Source: Jiangella aurantiaca
GTDB lineage: Bacteria > Actinomycetota > Actinomycetes > Jiangellales > Jiangellaceae
Direction of reading: 5' to 3'
Length of the DNA: 64,000 nt
Assembly: GCF_004349105.1 (NCBI RefSeq)
Contig: NZ_SMLB01000016.1
Span: forward strand, 1 to 64,000
In this document: positions 12,349 through 21,212 of the stretch, in pieces
How positions within the stretch are numbered: position 1 is the stretch's first letter
Layout: every line of letters starts with the position of its first letter
Position numbers and translations under genes: made by a program
The notes under the pieces: generated by a model
What the model was told of the DNA's origin: nothing
The model's database searches: none
Seen by the model: only the letters and a program-made list of their open reading frames with translations

Positions 12349-12732
12349 GTGAGCGAGTCCGATTCGATCGGTGACCTGGTGGAGCTGCAGGTACCGGCGT
12401 CCAGCGCTTACCTCACGGTGCTGCGGACGACCGCCGCCCGGCTGGCCGCCAGGATCGGGTTCACGCTCGACGAGATCGAGGACCTGCGCATCGCCGTCGA
12501 CGAAGCCGGCGCCATGCTGCTCCCGCTGGCCGTCCCCGGCTCGAACATGCACTGCAGCTTCCAGCTGCACACCGACATCCTCGACGTGGTGGTGTCCGTC
12601 CCGGCCGCGCAGACCGACCTCCCCAGCCGCGACAGCTTCGCGTGGACGGTGCTGTCGGCGCTGGCCGGCGAGGTGCACTCGCGGGCCGAGGACGGCCGGG
12701 TGTCCATCATGCTGCGCAAGAAGCGGGGTTGA
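12349..12732 (+). CDS. Anti-sigma regulatory factor, RsbW-like
   Basis: A 127-residue GHKL-fold serine kinase/anti-sigma factor. Its ATP-binding helix region includes DLRIAVDEAGAML. The GTG at 12349 is preferred because AGGAGGAGG lies just upstream; an earlier start would add an unrelated leader. It is followed directly by a SigB/SigF-type sigma factor gene, whose product it probably sequesters. No anti-anti-sigma factor gene is adjacent, so the partner-switch antagonist must be elsewhere (inference). Confidence 0.85.
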   Translation: MSESDSIGDLVELQVPASSAYLTVLRTTAARLAARIGFTLDEIEDLRIAVDEAGAMLLPLAVPGSNMHCSFQLHTDILDVVVSVPAAQTDLPSRDSFAWTVLSALAGEVHSRAEDGRVSIMLRKKRG

Positions 12733-12740
12733 GTCAGGCG

Positions 12741-13625
12741 GTGGGAGCGGCCGAGGCGAGGCTGACCAGCGAGGCCACGGGGCCCGCCGGTCCGGTCGTC
12801 GACGTCGTCCGGCCGGTGGTGACGGTCGGACCGATCGAGCCGGCCGATCCGCCCGCGGGCGAGACCACGCGCGGCACGGTCGACCGCGCCACCAGCAGGG
12901 CGCTCCTCGAGCTGCTCGCCGGCCTCGACGCCGACGATCCCGAGCGGGCCGAGGTCCGCAACCGGCTGACGACGCTGCACCTGCCGCTCGCCGAGCACCT
13001 GGCCCGCCGGTTCGCCGGCCGCGGCGAGCCGTACGAAGACCTCGTCCAGGTGGCCACCATCGGCCTGATCAAGGCGATCGACCGGTACGACCCCAGCCGC
13101 GGCGCGGAGTTCTCCACCTACGCCACGCCGACGATCCTCGGCGAGATCAAGCGCTGGTTCCGCGACAAAGGCTGGGCCATCCGGGTCCCGCGCCGGCTGC
13201 AGGAGCTGCGGCTGTCCATCAGCTCGGCGACGACGGAGCTGCTGCAACAGCTGGGCCGGTCGCCGACCATCGCCGAGCTGGCCCAGGCCACCCGCACCAC
13301 AGAGGACGAGGTGCTCGAGGCGCTGGAGACGGCGGCCGCCTACAGCACCGTCTCGCTCGACTCCCCGGAGCCGGGCGAGAACGCGCCCAGCACCATCGAG
13401 ACCATCGGGCAGGACGACGAGGCGCTCGAGGGCGTCGAGAACCGCGAGACGCTGGCCCGCATGCTCGAGGGCCTGCCGGAGCGCGAGCGGCGCATCATCG
13501 TGCTGCGGTTCTTCCGCGGTATGACACAGTCGCAGATCGCCGGCGAGATCGGCATCTCTCAGATGCACGTGTCCCGGCTGCTGGCCCGAACCCTGATCCA
13601 ACTGCGCGAGGGTATGTTCCGCTGA
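12741..13625 (+). CDS. SigB/SigF/SigG-family RNA polymerase sigma factor
   Basis: A sigma-70 group 3 factor of about 294 residues. Region 2 includes YEDLVQVATIGLIKAIDRYD and FSTYATPTILGEIKRWFRDK, region 3 follows, and the region 4 helix-turn-helix is GMTQSQIAGEIGISQMHVSR. The start is uncertain: a TTG at 12729 overlaps the rsbW-like stop, a GTG lies at 12741, and an ATG at 12642 would overlap rsbW by 91 bp. The order anti-sigma then sigma is the usual arrangement of stress or developmental sigma operons. Confidence 0.9.
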   Translation: MGAAEARLTSEATGPAGPVVDVVRPVVTVGPIEPADPPAGETTRGTVDRATSRALLELLAGLDADDPERAEVRNRLTTLHLPLAEHLARRFAGRGEPYEDLVQVATIGLIKAIDRYDPSRGAEFSTYATPTILGEIKRWFRDKGWAIRVPRRLQELRLSISSATTELLQQLGRSPTIAELAQATRTTEDEVLEALETAAAYSTVSLDSPEPGENAPSTIETIGQDDEALEGVENRETLARMLEGLPERERRIIVLRFFRGMTQSQIAGEIGISQMHVSRLLARTLIQLREGMFR

Positions 13626-13783
13626 CCGGCGGCGTAACCGCGGCCCGTAGGCTGGCCCCTGGAGGGCCGTGCATACCGGCGGCGACTGGGGGCCGGAGGC
13701 TCCCACGAGTCGTCGGTCGGGAGCGGGAGAGGACTGGAGCGAGTGAGCATGAGGTGCACGGACCGACGGATCGAAGGTCATTG

Positions 13784-14710
13784 ATGCGTGCGCTCGTCGT
13801 CCTGAATCCCAACGCCACGACGACGTCCGTGCGCACCCGCGACGTGCTGCTGTCCGCGCTGAGCAACGACCTCGACCTCGAGGTCGCCGAGACCACCCAC
13901 CGCGGCCACGCCACCGAGCTGACCAGGAAGGCCCGCGCCGACGGCGTCGACCTCGTCGTGTCGGTGGGCGGCGACGGCACCGTGAACGAGGTGGTCAACG
14001 GCCTGCTCGACCCCCCGCCGGCGGCCGGCGAGACCGTCCCCGACATCGCCATCATCCCCGGCGGCAGCACCAACGTGCTGGCCCGCAACCTCGGCATCCC
14101 GGAGAACTCCATCGAGGCCACCGGGCTGCTGCTGGACGCGCTCCGGGCCGGACGGCGGCAGAGCATCGGGCTGGGCCGGTTGGGCGACCGCTACTTCACC
14201 TTCACCGCCGGGTTCGGGCTGGACGCCGACGTCATCCACGCCGTCGAGGCCGAGCGCGAGCGCGGGCGGGTGTCGACCGTCCAGCTGTACGTCCGCACGG
14301 CCGTCCGCCGGTTCTTCGCCCAGCCGGAGCGGCGGCACGGCACCATCGAGCTCACCGCCGACGGCGGGCTGCCGGTCCCCGGGCTGGCGGTCGTCATCGT
14401 CACGAACTGCACGCCGTGGACGTACCTCGGCGCCCGGCCGCTGCGGCCGACCCCGTTCGCCGACCTCAACGCCGGCCTCGACGTGTTCGGGCTGACCAGC
14501 CTGCGGCTGGCGCCGACGCTCGTGCACCTAGCCCAGATGACGACGCGGCGCGGGCCGCGCGGGCGGGCCGTCGTGTCGCTGCACGACCGCAAGGAGATCG
14601 TGCTGCGCGCGCCCGAGCCGCTGCCGGTGCAGGTCGACGGCGACTACATCGGCGAGCGGACGGAGGTCACGCTGACATCGGTGCCGCGGGCGTTGCGGAT
14701 CGCCTACTGA
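13784..14710 (+). CDS. Diacylglycerol kinase-family lipid kinase
   Basis: A 308-residue protein of the DAGK catalytic fold. The nucleotide-binding motif VSVGGDGTVNEVVNGLL lies near residues 63-79, and IIPGGSTNVLARNLG follows. Such enzymes phosphorylate diacylglycerol or related lipids at the membrane face using ATP. It precedes whiB1 as in mycobacteria (from memory). A 9-bp hairpin follows the stop. Confidence 0.87.
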   Translation: MRALVVLNPNATTTSVRTRDVLLSALSNDLDLEVAETTHRGHATELTRKARADGVDLVVSVGGDGTVNEVVNGLLDPPPAAGETVPDIAIIPGGSTNVLARNLGIPENSIEATGLLLDALRAGRRQSIGLGRLGDRYFTFTAGFGLDADVIHAVEAERERGRVSTVQLYVRTAVRRFFAQPERRHGTIELTADGGLPVPGLAVVIVTNCTPWTYLGARPLRPTPFADLNAGLDVFGLTSLRLAPTLVHLAQMTTRRGPRGRAVVSLHDRKEIVLRAPEPLPVQVDGDYIGERTEVTLTSVPRALRIAY

Positions 14711-14746
14711 GAGGCGCCTCCGTCGATCCGAAGCCGATCGGCGCGT

Positions 14747-14769
14747 CGGACCTGCCGGATGCAGGTCCG
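14747..14769 (+). terminator. Hairpin terminator after the lipid kinase gene
   Basis: CGGACCTGC and GCAGGTCCG form a perfect 9-bp stem with a 5-nt loop, 36 bp after the stop codon. No U-tract follows, which is usual for actinomycete terminators. Confidence 0.55.
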
Positions 14770-15016
14770 CAGGACCCTTGTCAGGGCAGGAGGTGCCGGT
14801 TATCGTCGCATCTTGGCTGTTTTGAACCGATGTTGTGACCGACGCTACACCGACCTTCATGAGACGGATTACACAAAGCCCTTGTAGATGCATCACGAAC
14901 TTGTCACCCTGGTAGGGCGACGCGGTTACATGCGCGCCACGCGCGCGCGGTAGGCCGCCGCAAGACTTCGCGCCATCCCCCTCGGCCCCACGGAGACACA
15001 GGGCCGGGCAGGGATT

Positions 15017-15032
15017 CGTGAACGAATTCACG
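15017..15032. promoter_or_regulatory. Palindrome in the whiB1 leader
   Basis: CGTGAACGAATTCACG is an inverted repeat (6-bp arms, 4-bp centre) 55 bp before the whiB1 start. The 377-bp gap from 14711 to 15087 otherwise holds no gene; it carries the kinase terminator and presumably the whiB1 promoter, which I could not place with confidence. Confidence 0.4.
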
Positions 15033-15087
15033 TACTGCAACGTTGCCGGACACGTCCGGCACCACACCATAAGGAGCTGTGAGAACC

Positions 15088-15339
15088 ATGGATTGGCGCC
15101 ACCGTGCCGCCTGTCGCGACGAGGACCCTGAGCTGTTCTTCCCGATCGGGAACACCGGGCCCGCGCTGCTCCAGATCGAGGAGGCCAAGACCGTCTGCCG
15201 TCGCTGCGACGTGCGCGAAGCCTGCCTGAGCTGGGCTCTCGAGAGCGGTCAGGACGCCGGCGTGTGGGGCGGGCTGTCCGAGGACGAGCGCCGAGCCCTC
15301 AAGCGCCGCAACGCCCGAGCCCGCGCGCGAGCCTACTGA
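15088..15339 (+). CDS. whiB1: WhiB-family iron-sulfur regulator WhiB1
   Basis: An 83-residue [4Fe-4S] transcriptional regulator very like mycobacterial WhiB1. It starts MDWRHRAACRDEDPELFFP. The cluster cysteines are C9, C37, C40 and C46, the turn motif is GVWGG, and a basic tail (KRRNARARARAY) follows for DNA contact. The ATG at 15088 is chosen over the GTG at 15079 because AAGGAG ends 11 nt before the ATG and only 2 nt before the GTG. In mycobacteria WhiB1 binds the housekeeping sigma factor and responds to nitric oxide; the neighbour pdtaS supports orthology. Confidence 0.93.
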   Translation: MDWRHRAACRDEDPELFFPIGNTGPALLQIEEAKTVCRRCDVREACLSWALESGQDAGVWGGLSEDERRALKRRNARARARAY

Positions 15340-15379
15340 CGCCGCAACGCTGCGGGCCCCGACACCCGCGCTGAACGCT

Positions 15380-15410
15380 ACGCCCCGCCAACCCCGGATC
15401 GGCGGGGCGT
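15380..15410. terminator. Bidirectional terminator between whiB1 and pdtaS
   Basis: ACGCCCCGCC and GGCGGGGCGT form a perfect 10-bp stem with an 11-nt loop between the convergent stops at 15339 and 15442. Confidence 0.7.
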
Positions 15411-15441
15411 CGGTATGTCCGGGCCCGGCTCGGCCCTCTCG

Positions 15442-16941
15442 TCAGCGCGGCGACTCGGCCTCGACCGGCAGGTCCAGTACCACCCGGGTGCCGCCGCCGG
15501 TCCGCGGCCCGATGTCCAGCGTCCCGCTCAGCTCCCCCACGACCAGCGACCGGACGATCTGCAGTCCCAGGTTCCCGGTGGTGCCCACGTCGAATCCGGG
15601 CGGCAGACCGGCGCCATCGTCCTCCACCGTCACCAGCAGCTGCCCGTCAGACCGCTGCGCCGTCAGCTGGACGGCGCCGCCGCGACGACCCAGGCCATGC
15701 TCGACGGCGTTCTGCAGCACCTCGGTGAGCGTCATGGCCAGCGGCGTCGCCGTCTCGGCGGCCAGGATCCCGAACGTCCCCGACCGCGTCGCCCGGACGT
15801 CGGACGTGGTCGCGGCCACCTCGGCGACCATGCCCAGCAGCCGGTCGGCGACATCGTCGAACGCGACGGTGTCGTCGACGGTCTGCGACAGGGTCTCGTG
15901 CACGATCGCGATCGAGCCGACGCGGCGGACCGCCTCGTCCAGCGCCGCCCGGCCCTCCGCCGAGGCGATGCGCCGCGACTGCAGCCGCAGCAGCGCCGCC
16001 ACCGTCTGCAGGTTGTTCTTGACCCGGTGGTGGATCTCGCGGATGGTCGCGTCCTTGGTGAGCAGCTCGCGCTCGCGGCGGCGCACCTCGGTGACGTCGC
16101 GGCACAGCGCCAGCGCCCCGACGTGCTGTCCGCCCGGGTCGAGCGGGATGATCCGCAACGTCATCACCGTGCCGTTGCCCTCGATCTCGGTGCGGATGTG
16201 CTGCCGGCCGCCCAGCACGTCCTCCAGCGGCTCGTCGCGCGCACCCGGCGGCGGCGCCAGCGTGGCCGTCGCCTTGCCCAGGTGCTGGCCGACGAGGTCC
16301 GCGGCCAGGCCGAGCCGCCGGTAGACGGAGACGGCGTTCGGGCTGGCGTAGAGCGCCAGGCCGTCGGCGTCGAGGCGGACCAGGCCGTCGCCGACCCGGG
16401 GCGCGCCGCGGCGACCCATGTCGGTGCGGGTCGAGTGCGGGAACCGGCCCTCGGTGATCAGCGTGGCCAGCTGGCTGCCGCACTCGAGGTAGGAGAGCTC
16501 CAGGCGGCTGGGCGTGCGGACCGCGACGAGGTTGGTGTGCCGGCCGATGACGGCGATCACCCGACCCTCGTGGCGCACCGGGATCGCCTCGACCCGCACC
16601 GGGACGTCGTCCCACCACTCCGGGTCGCCCTCACGGCGGATGACGCCCTCGGTGTACGCGGTGTCGATGAGCGGCCGCCGGCCCTTCACGAGGTACGTGC
16701 CGACGAGGTCCTCGACATAGGCCGTCGGGCCGGTGGTGGGGCGCATCTGTGCCACGGCGCGGTAGCCCTCGCCGTCGCGGTCGGGCACCCAGAGCACGAG
16801 GTCGGCGAACGAGAGGTCGGCCAGCAGCTGCCAGTCGGCGATGAGGGCATGCAGCCAGTCCAGGTCGGCCTCGGAGAGATCGGTGTGACGCTGGACGACG
16901 TCGTTGAGCGACGGCACGTCACTGAGCGTAGCTCTCGTCAC
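15442..16941 (-). CDS. pdtaS: Sensor histidine kinase PdtaS
   Basis: A cytosolic histidine kinase of about 499 residues. An N-terminal GAF-like domain includes WQLLADLSFADLVLWV, then a PAS-like domain (LYASPNAVSVYRRLGL), a HisKA_2 dimerisation/phosphoacceptor helix IREIHHRVKNNLQTVAALLR with the His in IHHR, and a C-terminal ATPase with ALTEVLQNAVEH-like N box and GNLGLQIV G box. The GTG at 16941 is preferred to that at 16956 because GGAGG lies 8 nt before it. In mycobacteria PdtaS phosphorylates the ANTAR response regulator PdtaR; no pdtaR is present in this window. Confidence 0.92.
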   Translation of the reverse strand: MTRATLSDVPSLNDVVQRHTDLSEADLDWLHALIADWQLLADLSFADLVLWVPDRDGEGYRAVAQMRPTTGPTAYVEDLVGTYLVKGRRPLIDTAYTEGVIRREGDPEWWDDVPVRVEAIPVRHEGRVIAVIGRHTNLVAVRTPSRLELSYLECGSQLATLITEGRFPHSTRTDMGRRGAPRVGDGLVRLDADGLALYASPNAVSVYRRLGLAADLVGQHLGKATATLAPPPGARDEPLEDVLGGRQHIRTEIEGNGTVMTLRIIPLDPGGQHVGALALCRDVTEVRRRERELLTKDATIREIHHRVKNNLQTVAALLRLQSRRIASAEGRAALDEAVRRVGSIAIVHETLSQTVDDTVAFDDVADRLLGMVAEVAATTSDVRATRSGTFGILAAETATPLAMTLTEVLQNAVEHGLGRRGGAVQLTAQRSDGQLLVTVEDDGAGLPPGFDVGTTGNLGLQIVRSLVVGELSGTLDIGPRTGGGTRVVLDLPVEAESPR

Positions 16942-16982
16942 CTCGCTTCCCTCCACGGAGGTGGTTCTGCGAGGATTGCTCC

Positions 16983-17864
16983 GTGCAGCAGTCGTACTGG
17001 GAGCAGGTCGTCGCCGACGGCTTCCGGCTACCCCAGGGTGCTGCCCTCGACGAGCTCACCATCGAGCTGGTCACCATGCTCGGCGACACCGATCCGCACG
17101 TGCGCGAGGATATCGCCCGCTCGGTCCTGCAGACCTGGATCCGCGAGGGCGTCTACGACGACCTGCTCATCGGGCTCGGCGACGGGCTGGCGCTGGGCCT
17201 GAAGAAGGGCCTCGGCGAGGAGGGCACCGACTCCGTGCTGCGCCGCTCGTTCTCCGCGAGCGTGCTGGCCGAGGTCATCGCGCGCGACAACGTCACCCAT
17301 GGGCTGCACCCCGCCGCCGTTCTCACCTGGGCCGACCAAGCCGTCGGCTGGTTCCTCGGCGAGCGCGACCTGCGCGGCTGGACCCCCAGCCAGGGCTGGG
17401 CCAACGCCGTCGTGCACGGTGCCGACGTGCTCGGCGCGCTGAGCGCGTCGCGGCATCTGGGCGCCGACGAGCTGCGCGTCCTGCTCGACGTCGTCGCCGA
17501 GCGGCTGACGACGCCGACGCGGCACCGCTTCTCCGCCGGCGAGGAGCAGCGCCTGGCCTACGCGACGATGTCGGTCCTGCACCGCGACCTCGTCACCATC
17601 GAGCCGCTGGAGGCGTGGCTGGACCGCCTGGGCCAGGCCTGGCGCGACGACGCCCGGCCGCCGTCGTCGCGGGCCGCCGCGCGCGAGAACACCCTCGACT
17701 ACCTGCGCGCGCTGCACCTGCAGCTGCTGTTGGGCGTGCAGGGCACCCCGGCGCAGAACGTCGCCAGCACCGTGCGGCCGATGCCCGCGGTCCGCTCTGA
17801 CCTGCTGCTCGCCCTGCAGGCGACGCTGCGCTCCAGCGCGCCCTGGCTGTACCGCCAGCCCTGA
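16983..17864 (+). CDS. DUF2785 domain-containing protein
   Basis: A 293-residue helical protein of unknown function that matches the general look of the DUF2785 family. Recognisable stretches are RDLRGWTPSQGWANAVVHGAD and ATMSVLHRDLV. It has no signal peptide or transmembrane segment. It is divergent from pdtaS with only about 40 bp between the chosen starts, so the two may share control sequences. The role cannot be assigned. Confidence 0.75.
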   Translation: MQQSYWEQVVADGFRLPQGAALDELTIELVTMLGDTDPHVREDIARSVLQTWIREGVYDDLLIGLGDGLALGLKKGLGEEGTDSVLRRSFSASVLAEVIARDNVTHGLHPAAVLTWADQAVGWFLGERDLRGWTPSQGWANAVVHGADVLGALSASRHLGADELRVLLDVVAERLTTPTRHRFSAGEEQRLAYATMSVLHRDLVTIEPLEAWLDRLGQAWRDDARPPSSRAAARENTLDYLRALHLQLLLGVQGTPAQNVASTVRPMPAVRSDLLLALQATLRSSAPWLYRQP

Positions 17865-17930
17865 GCCGGGGGGCGGGCCTGGCCGTTTCGTTCAATCGCC
17901 CCGCTTCCCGGCGTCGCTAGCGTCGCCGGC

Positions 17931-19238
17931 ATGATCGACGCGGCGCTGGACGGCGAGGTGTACGAGCCCGGCTCCCCCGGCTACGAGGCGGCGTATCGCC
18001 CGGCCGACGTGCGGTTCGCGCGGGTGCGGCCCCGGTCCGTGGTGCGCTGCCGCTCCGTCGCCGACATCGTCCGCACGCTGGAGTACGCACTGGCGACCGG
18101 GACACCCATGGTCCCGCGCGGCGGCGGCCACTGCTTCGCCGGGCGGTCGTCCACCGACGGCATCCTGCTCGACCTCGGGCCGCTCGACGGCGTCGGCGTG
18201 ACCGGCGACGGGGTGGCGACGATCGGCGCGGGGGCGCGGCTGGCCGGGGTGTACGGCGCGCTGCACAGGCACGGGCGGACCCTGCCGGCGGGCTGCGGGC
18301 CGACGGTGGGCATCGCCGGCCTCACGCTGGGCGGCGGCATCGGCCTGCTGGGACGGCGGTACGGGCTGACCTGCGACCGGCTGGCCGGTGCGCGAGTGGT
18401 GCTGGCCGACGGCCGGGTCGTCGACTGCGACCGCGACCGCGAGCCGGACCTGTTCTGGGCGCTGCGCGGCGCGGGCGGCGGCCAGTTCGGAGTCGTCACG
18501 TCGCTGATCTTCGACACCGTGCCGGAGCCGGCGACGACGCTACTCGGGTTCGGCACGCCGCGGGCGCCGCTGGCCGACGTGATCGAGGTATGGCAGGAGT
18601 GGGCCCCGGACGCGCCCGACGAGGTCACCGTCACCCTGGAGGTCCTCGCGCGCCCCGGCCGGCCGGTCGAAGTGAGCCTCGGCGGCGCCTCGCTGCTGCC
18701 CGAGGCACCCACCCGGGAGCTGATCGAGGGGCTCCGCGCAGCCCTGGGAGCGCCACTCGACCTGCGGGGCGGGCTGCCGTACTCGCGGCTCAAGGACCTC
18801 CTCGCCGGGCCGGACCCGCTGGACGTCGACGGACAGGCCCGGCGGATCCGGTCGGAGTTCTTCGCCCGGCCGCTGCGGCGAGTGACGATCGACGCACTGT
18901 GCGCGGCGCTCACCGCCGGCCCGATCGACGGGCCGCGCCGGCTCGGGTTCGCCCCGATGGGCGGCGCCTACGCCCGGGTGCCCGCCGACGCGACGGCGTT
19001 CGCCCATCGCGGCGAGCGGTTCCTGCTCGAGCACGGCGCAGCCGCGACGTCGGCCTGGCCGGACACGACGTGGGCGATCGCGCACGCCGACGGCTCCGGG
19101 CACGTCTACCCGAACTTCCCCGACCCCGCCCTCGTGGACGCCCCGGCGGCCTACCACGGCGCCAACCTGCCCCGGCTCGCCGCCGTCAAACGGCGTTACG
19201 ATCCCGGCCGGGTGTTCGGCTTCCCGCAGTCCCTGTGA
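17931..19238 (+). CDS. FAD-binding oxidoreductase, berberine-bridge type
   Basis: A 435-residue flavoprotein with a PP-loop FAD-binding domain. RGGGHCFAGRSS near residue 62 has the His that is usually joined to FAD, and PAGCGPTVGIAG near residue 120 has a Cys at the second attachment position, so bicovalent flavin is likely. The C-terminus (VYPNFPDP, NLPRLAAVKRRYDPGRVF) is the BBE domain. Substrates of this family are sugars or alcohols; this one is unknown. A TAGCGT -10 hexamer lies 7 nt before the ATG (17918-17923), suggesting leaderless transcription. No signal peptide is seen. Confidence 0.86.
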   Translation: MIDAALDGEVYEPGSPGYEAAYRPADVRFARVRPRSVVRCRSVADIVRTLEYALATGTPMVPRGGGHCFAGRSSTDGILLDLGPLDGVGVTGDGVATIGAGARLAGVYGALHRHGRTLPAGCGPTVGIAGLTLGGGIGLLGRRYGLTCDRLAGARVVLADGRVVDCDRDREPDLFWALRGAGGGQFGVVTSLIFDTVPEPATTLLGFGTPRAPLADVIEVWQEWAPDAPDEVTVTLEVLARPGRPVEVSLGGASLLPEAPTRELIEGLRAALGAPLDLRGGLPYSRLKDLLAGPDPLDVDGQARRIRSEFFARPLRRVTIDALCAALTAGPIDGPRRLGFAPMGGAYARVPADATAFAHRGERFLLEHGAAATSAWPDTTWAIAHADGSGHVYPNFPDPALVDAPAAYHGANLPRLAAVKRRYDPGRVFGFPQSL

Positions 19239-19270
19239 TCCTGGAGGGACCACCGATGCCGCCGTCCCCC

Positions 19271-19342
19271 GTTGATCTTGGAGTTGTTCGGCAATTGTGC
19301 GCCGATATGTCCGATAGATGGCCGAACGACTCCAAGATCAAC
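19271..19342. repeat. 72-bp palindromic intergenic repeat, copy 2
   Basis: It has the same arm GTTGATCTTGGAGTTGTTCG as 4448-4519, the same total length and the same 30-bp centre length, and ends with CTCCAAGATCAAC. Its centre is most similar to that of copy 1 when reversed. It lies just after the flavin oxidase stop and probably ends that transcript. Confidence 0.85.
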
Positions 19343-19520
19343 CAGTGTGGGGCCTACCAAAGGTAAGTTGCTCACCGTCCGGCTTCCTGGACGTCTGGAC
19401 CGTGCTCAGCTACGAGTAATTCGTGATGCTGATGCTGACCTTCATGCCCCGGCCGTAGGCACATCGACGAGCCCGAGGGGTCGGCGGGCGGTACCCGCGC
19501 CGCTGCGCCATGATCGGCAC

Positions 19521-21209
19521 ATGGATTCCGGATACGGTGGCCGCGTGAGTATTTCGCAGCGCAACGATCTCGCTCTCAACGGGCACGCCGGCCAGCACGC
19601 GCTGGCCGTCGCCGAGGCGCACGGCGTCGGGACCATGTGGACGCTGTCCGGCGCCCACGTGTTCCCGCTGTACGACGCCGTGGTCAAGGCCGAGTCGCCC
19701 ACCCGCATCGTCGACGTGCGGCACGAGCAGACCGCTGTCTTCGGTGCGGAGGCGACCGCGAAGCTCACCCGCGATCCAGGCCTCGTCGTGCTCACCGCGG
19801 GCCCGGGTGTCACCAACGGCGTCAGCGGCATCGCCCAGGCGTACTTCAGCGGTGTCCCGCTGCTGGCCGTCGGCGGCCGCGCGCCGGCCTGGCGCTGGGG
19901 CACCGGCGCGCTGCAGGAGCTGGACCACCCGCCGCTGCTCGCACCGGTCACCAAGCTGTCGACGACGGCACACAAGGCCGCCGACGTCGGCCCAGCGATC
20001 GACCGTGCGCTGAGCGTGGCGCGGTCGGCGCACCGCGGGCCGGTCTTCGTCGACGTCCCGATGGACGAGCTGTACAGCTTCGCCGACGTCACGCTCGAGG
20101 TCACCCCGCCGGCGCCGCGGCCGGAACCCGACCCCGCCGGCCTCACCGCCATCGCCACGCTCATCGGCGAATCCCGACACCCGGTCGTCGTGCTCGGCTC
20201 CGACGTCTGGATGGACGGTGCCGAGGATGCCGCGCTGCGCTTCGCCGACGAGACCGGCATCCCGGTGGTGGCCAACGGCATGGGCCGCGGCGTGCTGCCG
20301 CGCGGGCACCGGCTGCTGGTCAACCGGGCCCGGTCGGCCGCATTCAAGAACGCCGACCTCGTCGTGGTGGTCGGCACGCCGCTGGACTTCCGGCTCGGCT
20401 TCGGCACGTTCGGCGGCTCCGACGGCGCCGCCCCGGCGAAGGTGGTCCACGTCGCCGACTCCCCCGACGGCCTGGCCACGCACGTCGAGCTCGCGGCCGG
20501 CGCCGCCGGCGACCTCACGCTGGTGCTCGACGGCGTCCTGACGGCGATGCGCGCGACCCGGCGCTGGGACGACTGGGCCAACGGGCTGCGCGACCAGGCG
20601 GCCGCCGCCGCCGAGCGCGACGCCCCGCTGCTGGCCTCCGAGGGCGAGCCGATCCACCCGGCTCGCGTCTACGGCGAGCTGAACCGCGTCCTAGAGGACG
20701 ATGCCGTGGTCATCGGCGACGGCGGCGACTTCGTGTCGTGGGCCGGCAAGCTGATCGAGCCCGGCCGGCCGGGCTGCTGGCTCGACCCCGGCCCGTACGG
20801 CTGCCTCGGCGCCGGCGCGGGTGCCGCGGCGGCCGCCCGGCTGGCCCGCCCGGACAGCCAGGTCGTGCTGCTCTACGGCGACGGCGCCGCCGGCATGTCG
20901 CTGATGGACGTCGACACCCTGGTCCGGCACGACCTGCCCGTGGTCATGGTGGTCGGCAACAACGGCGCGTGGGGGTTGGAGAAGCACCCGATGCGGTTCC
21001 TGTACGGCTACGACGTCGCCGCCGACCTGCGCCCCGAGACCGGCTACGACGCCGTCGTCGAGGCCCTCGGCGGCGCAGGCGAGACCGTCACCGAGCCGGG
21101 CGACATCGGTCCCGCGCTGCGCCGGGCGTTCGACGCGGGCATGCCGTACCTCGTCAACGTGCAGTGCGACCCGAAGGTCGCCTACCCCCGCTCGACGACC
21201 GGCATCTGA
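19521..21209 (+). CDS. ilvG: Thiamine-pyrophosphate enzyme, acetolactate synthase IlvG-like
   Basis: A TPP-dependent enzyme of about 562 residues with the three domains of acetohydroxyacid synthase. The N-terminal part has the catalytic Glu in RHEQTAVFGAEATAKLTRDP and TAGPGVTNGVSG, the central domain binds FAD or ADP, and the C-terminal TPP motif is YGDGAAGMSLMDVDTLVRHD, with the GDG and a following NNGAWG. It resembles the single-subunit IlvG proteins of mycobacteria. No regulatory subunit gene (ilvN) or other branched-chain genes are nearby, so the true reaction may differ. The ATG at 19521 is used; a GTG at 19545 is possible. Confidence 0.82.
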   Translation: MDSGYGGRVSISQRNDLALNGHAGQHALAVAEAHGVGTMWTLSGAHVFPLYDAVVKAESPTRIVDVRHEQTAVFGAEATAKLTRDPGLVVLTAGPGVTNGVSGIAQAYFSGVPLLAVGGRAPAWRWGTGALQELDHPPLLAPVTKLSTTAHKAADVGPAIDRALSVARSAHRGPVFVDVPMDELYSFADVTLEVTPPAPRPEPDPAGLTAIATLIGESRHPVVVLGSDVWMDGAEDAALRFADETGIPVVANGMGRGVLPRGHRLLVNRARSAAFKNADLVVVVGTPLDFRLGFGTFGGSDGAAPAKVVHVADSPDGLATHVELAAGAAGDLTLVLDGVLTAMRATRRWDDWANGLRDQAAAAAERDAPLLASEGEPIHPARVYGELNRVLEDDAVVIGDGGDFVSWAGKLIEPGRPGCWLDPGPYGCLGAGAGAAAAARLARPDSQVVLLYGDGAAGMSLMDVDTLVRHDLPVVMVVGNNGAWGLEKHPMRFLYGYDVAADLRPETGYDAVVEALGGAGETVTEPGDIGPALRRAFDAGMPYLVNVQCDPKVAYPRSTTGI

Positions 21210-21212
21210 CCC

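Noticed and set aside
12642-13625. Sigma factor start at the ATG 12642
   Set aside because: It would overlap the anti-sigma gene by 91 bp with no ribosome-binding site; a start at 12729 or 12741 is more likely.
14830-14850. Crp-like site TGTGACCGACGCTACA upstream of whiB1
   Set aside because: Only the first half matches the consensus well; too weak to call.
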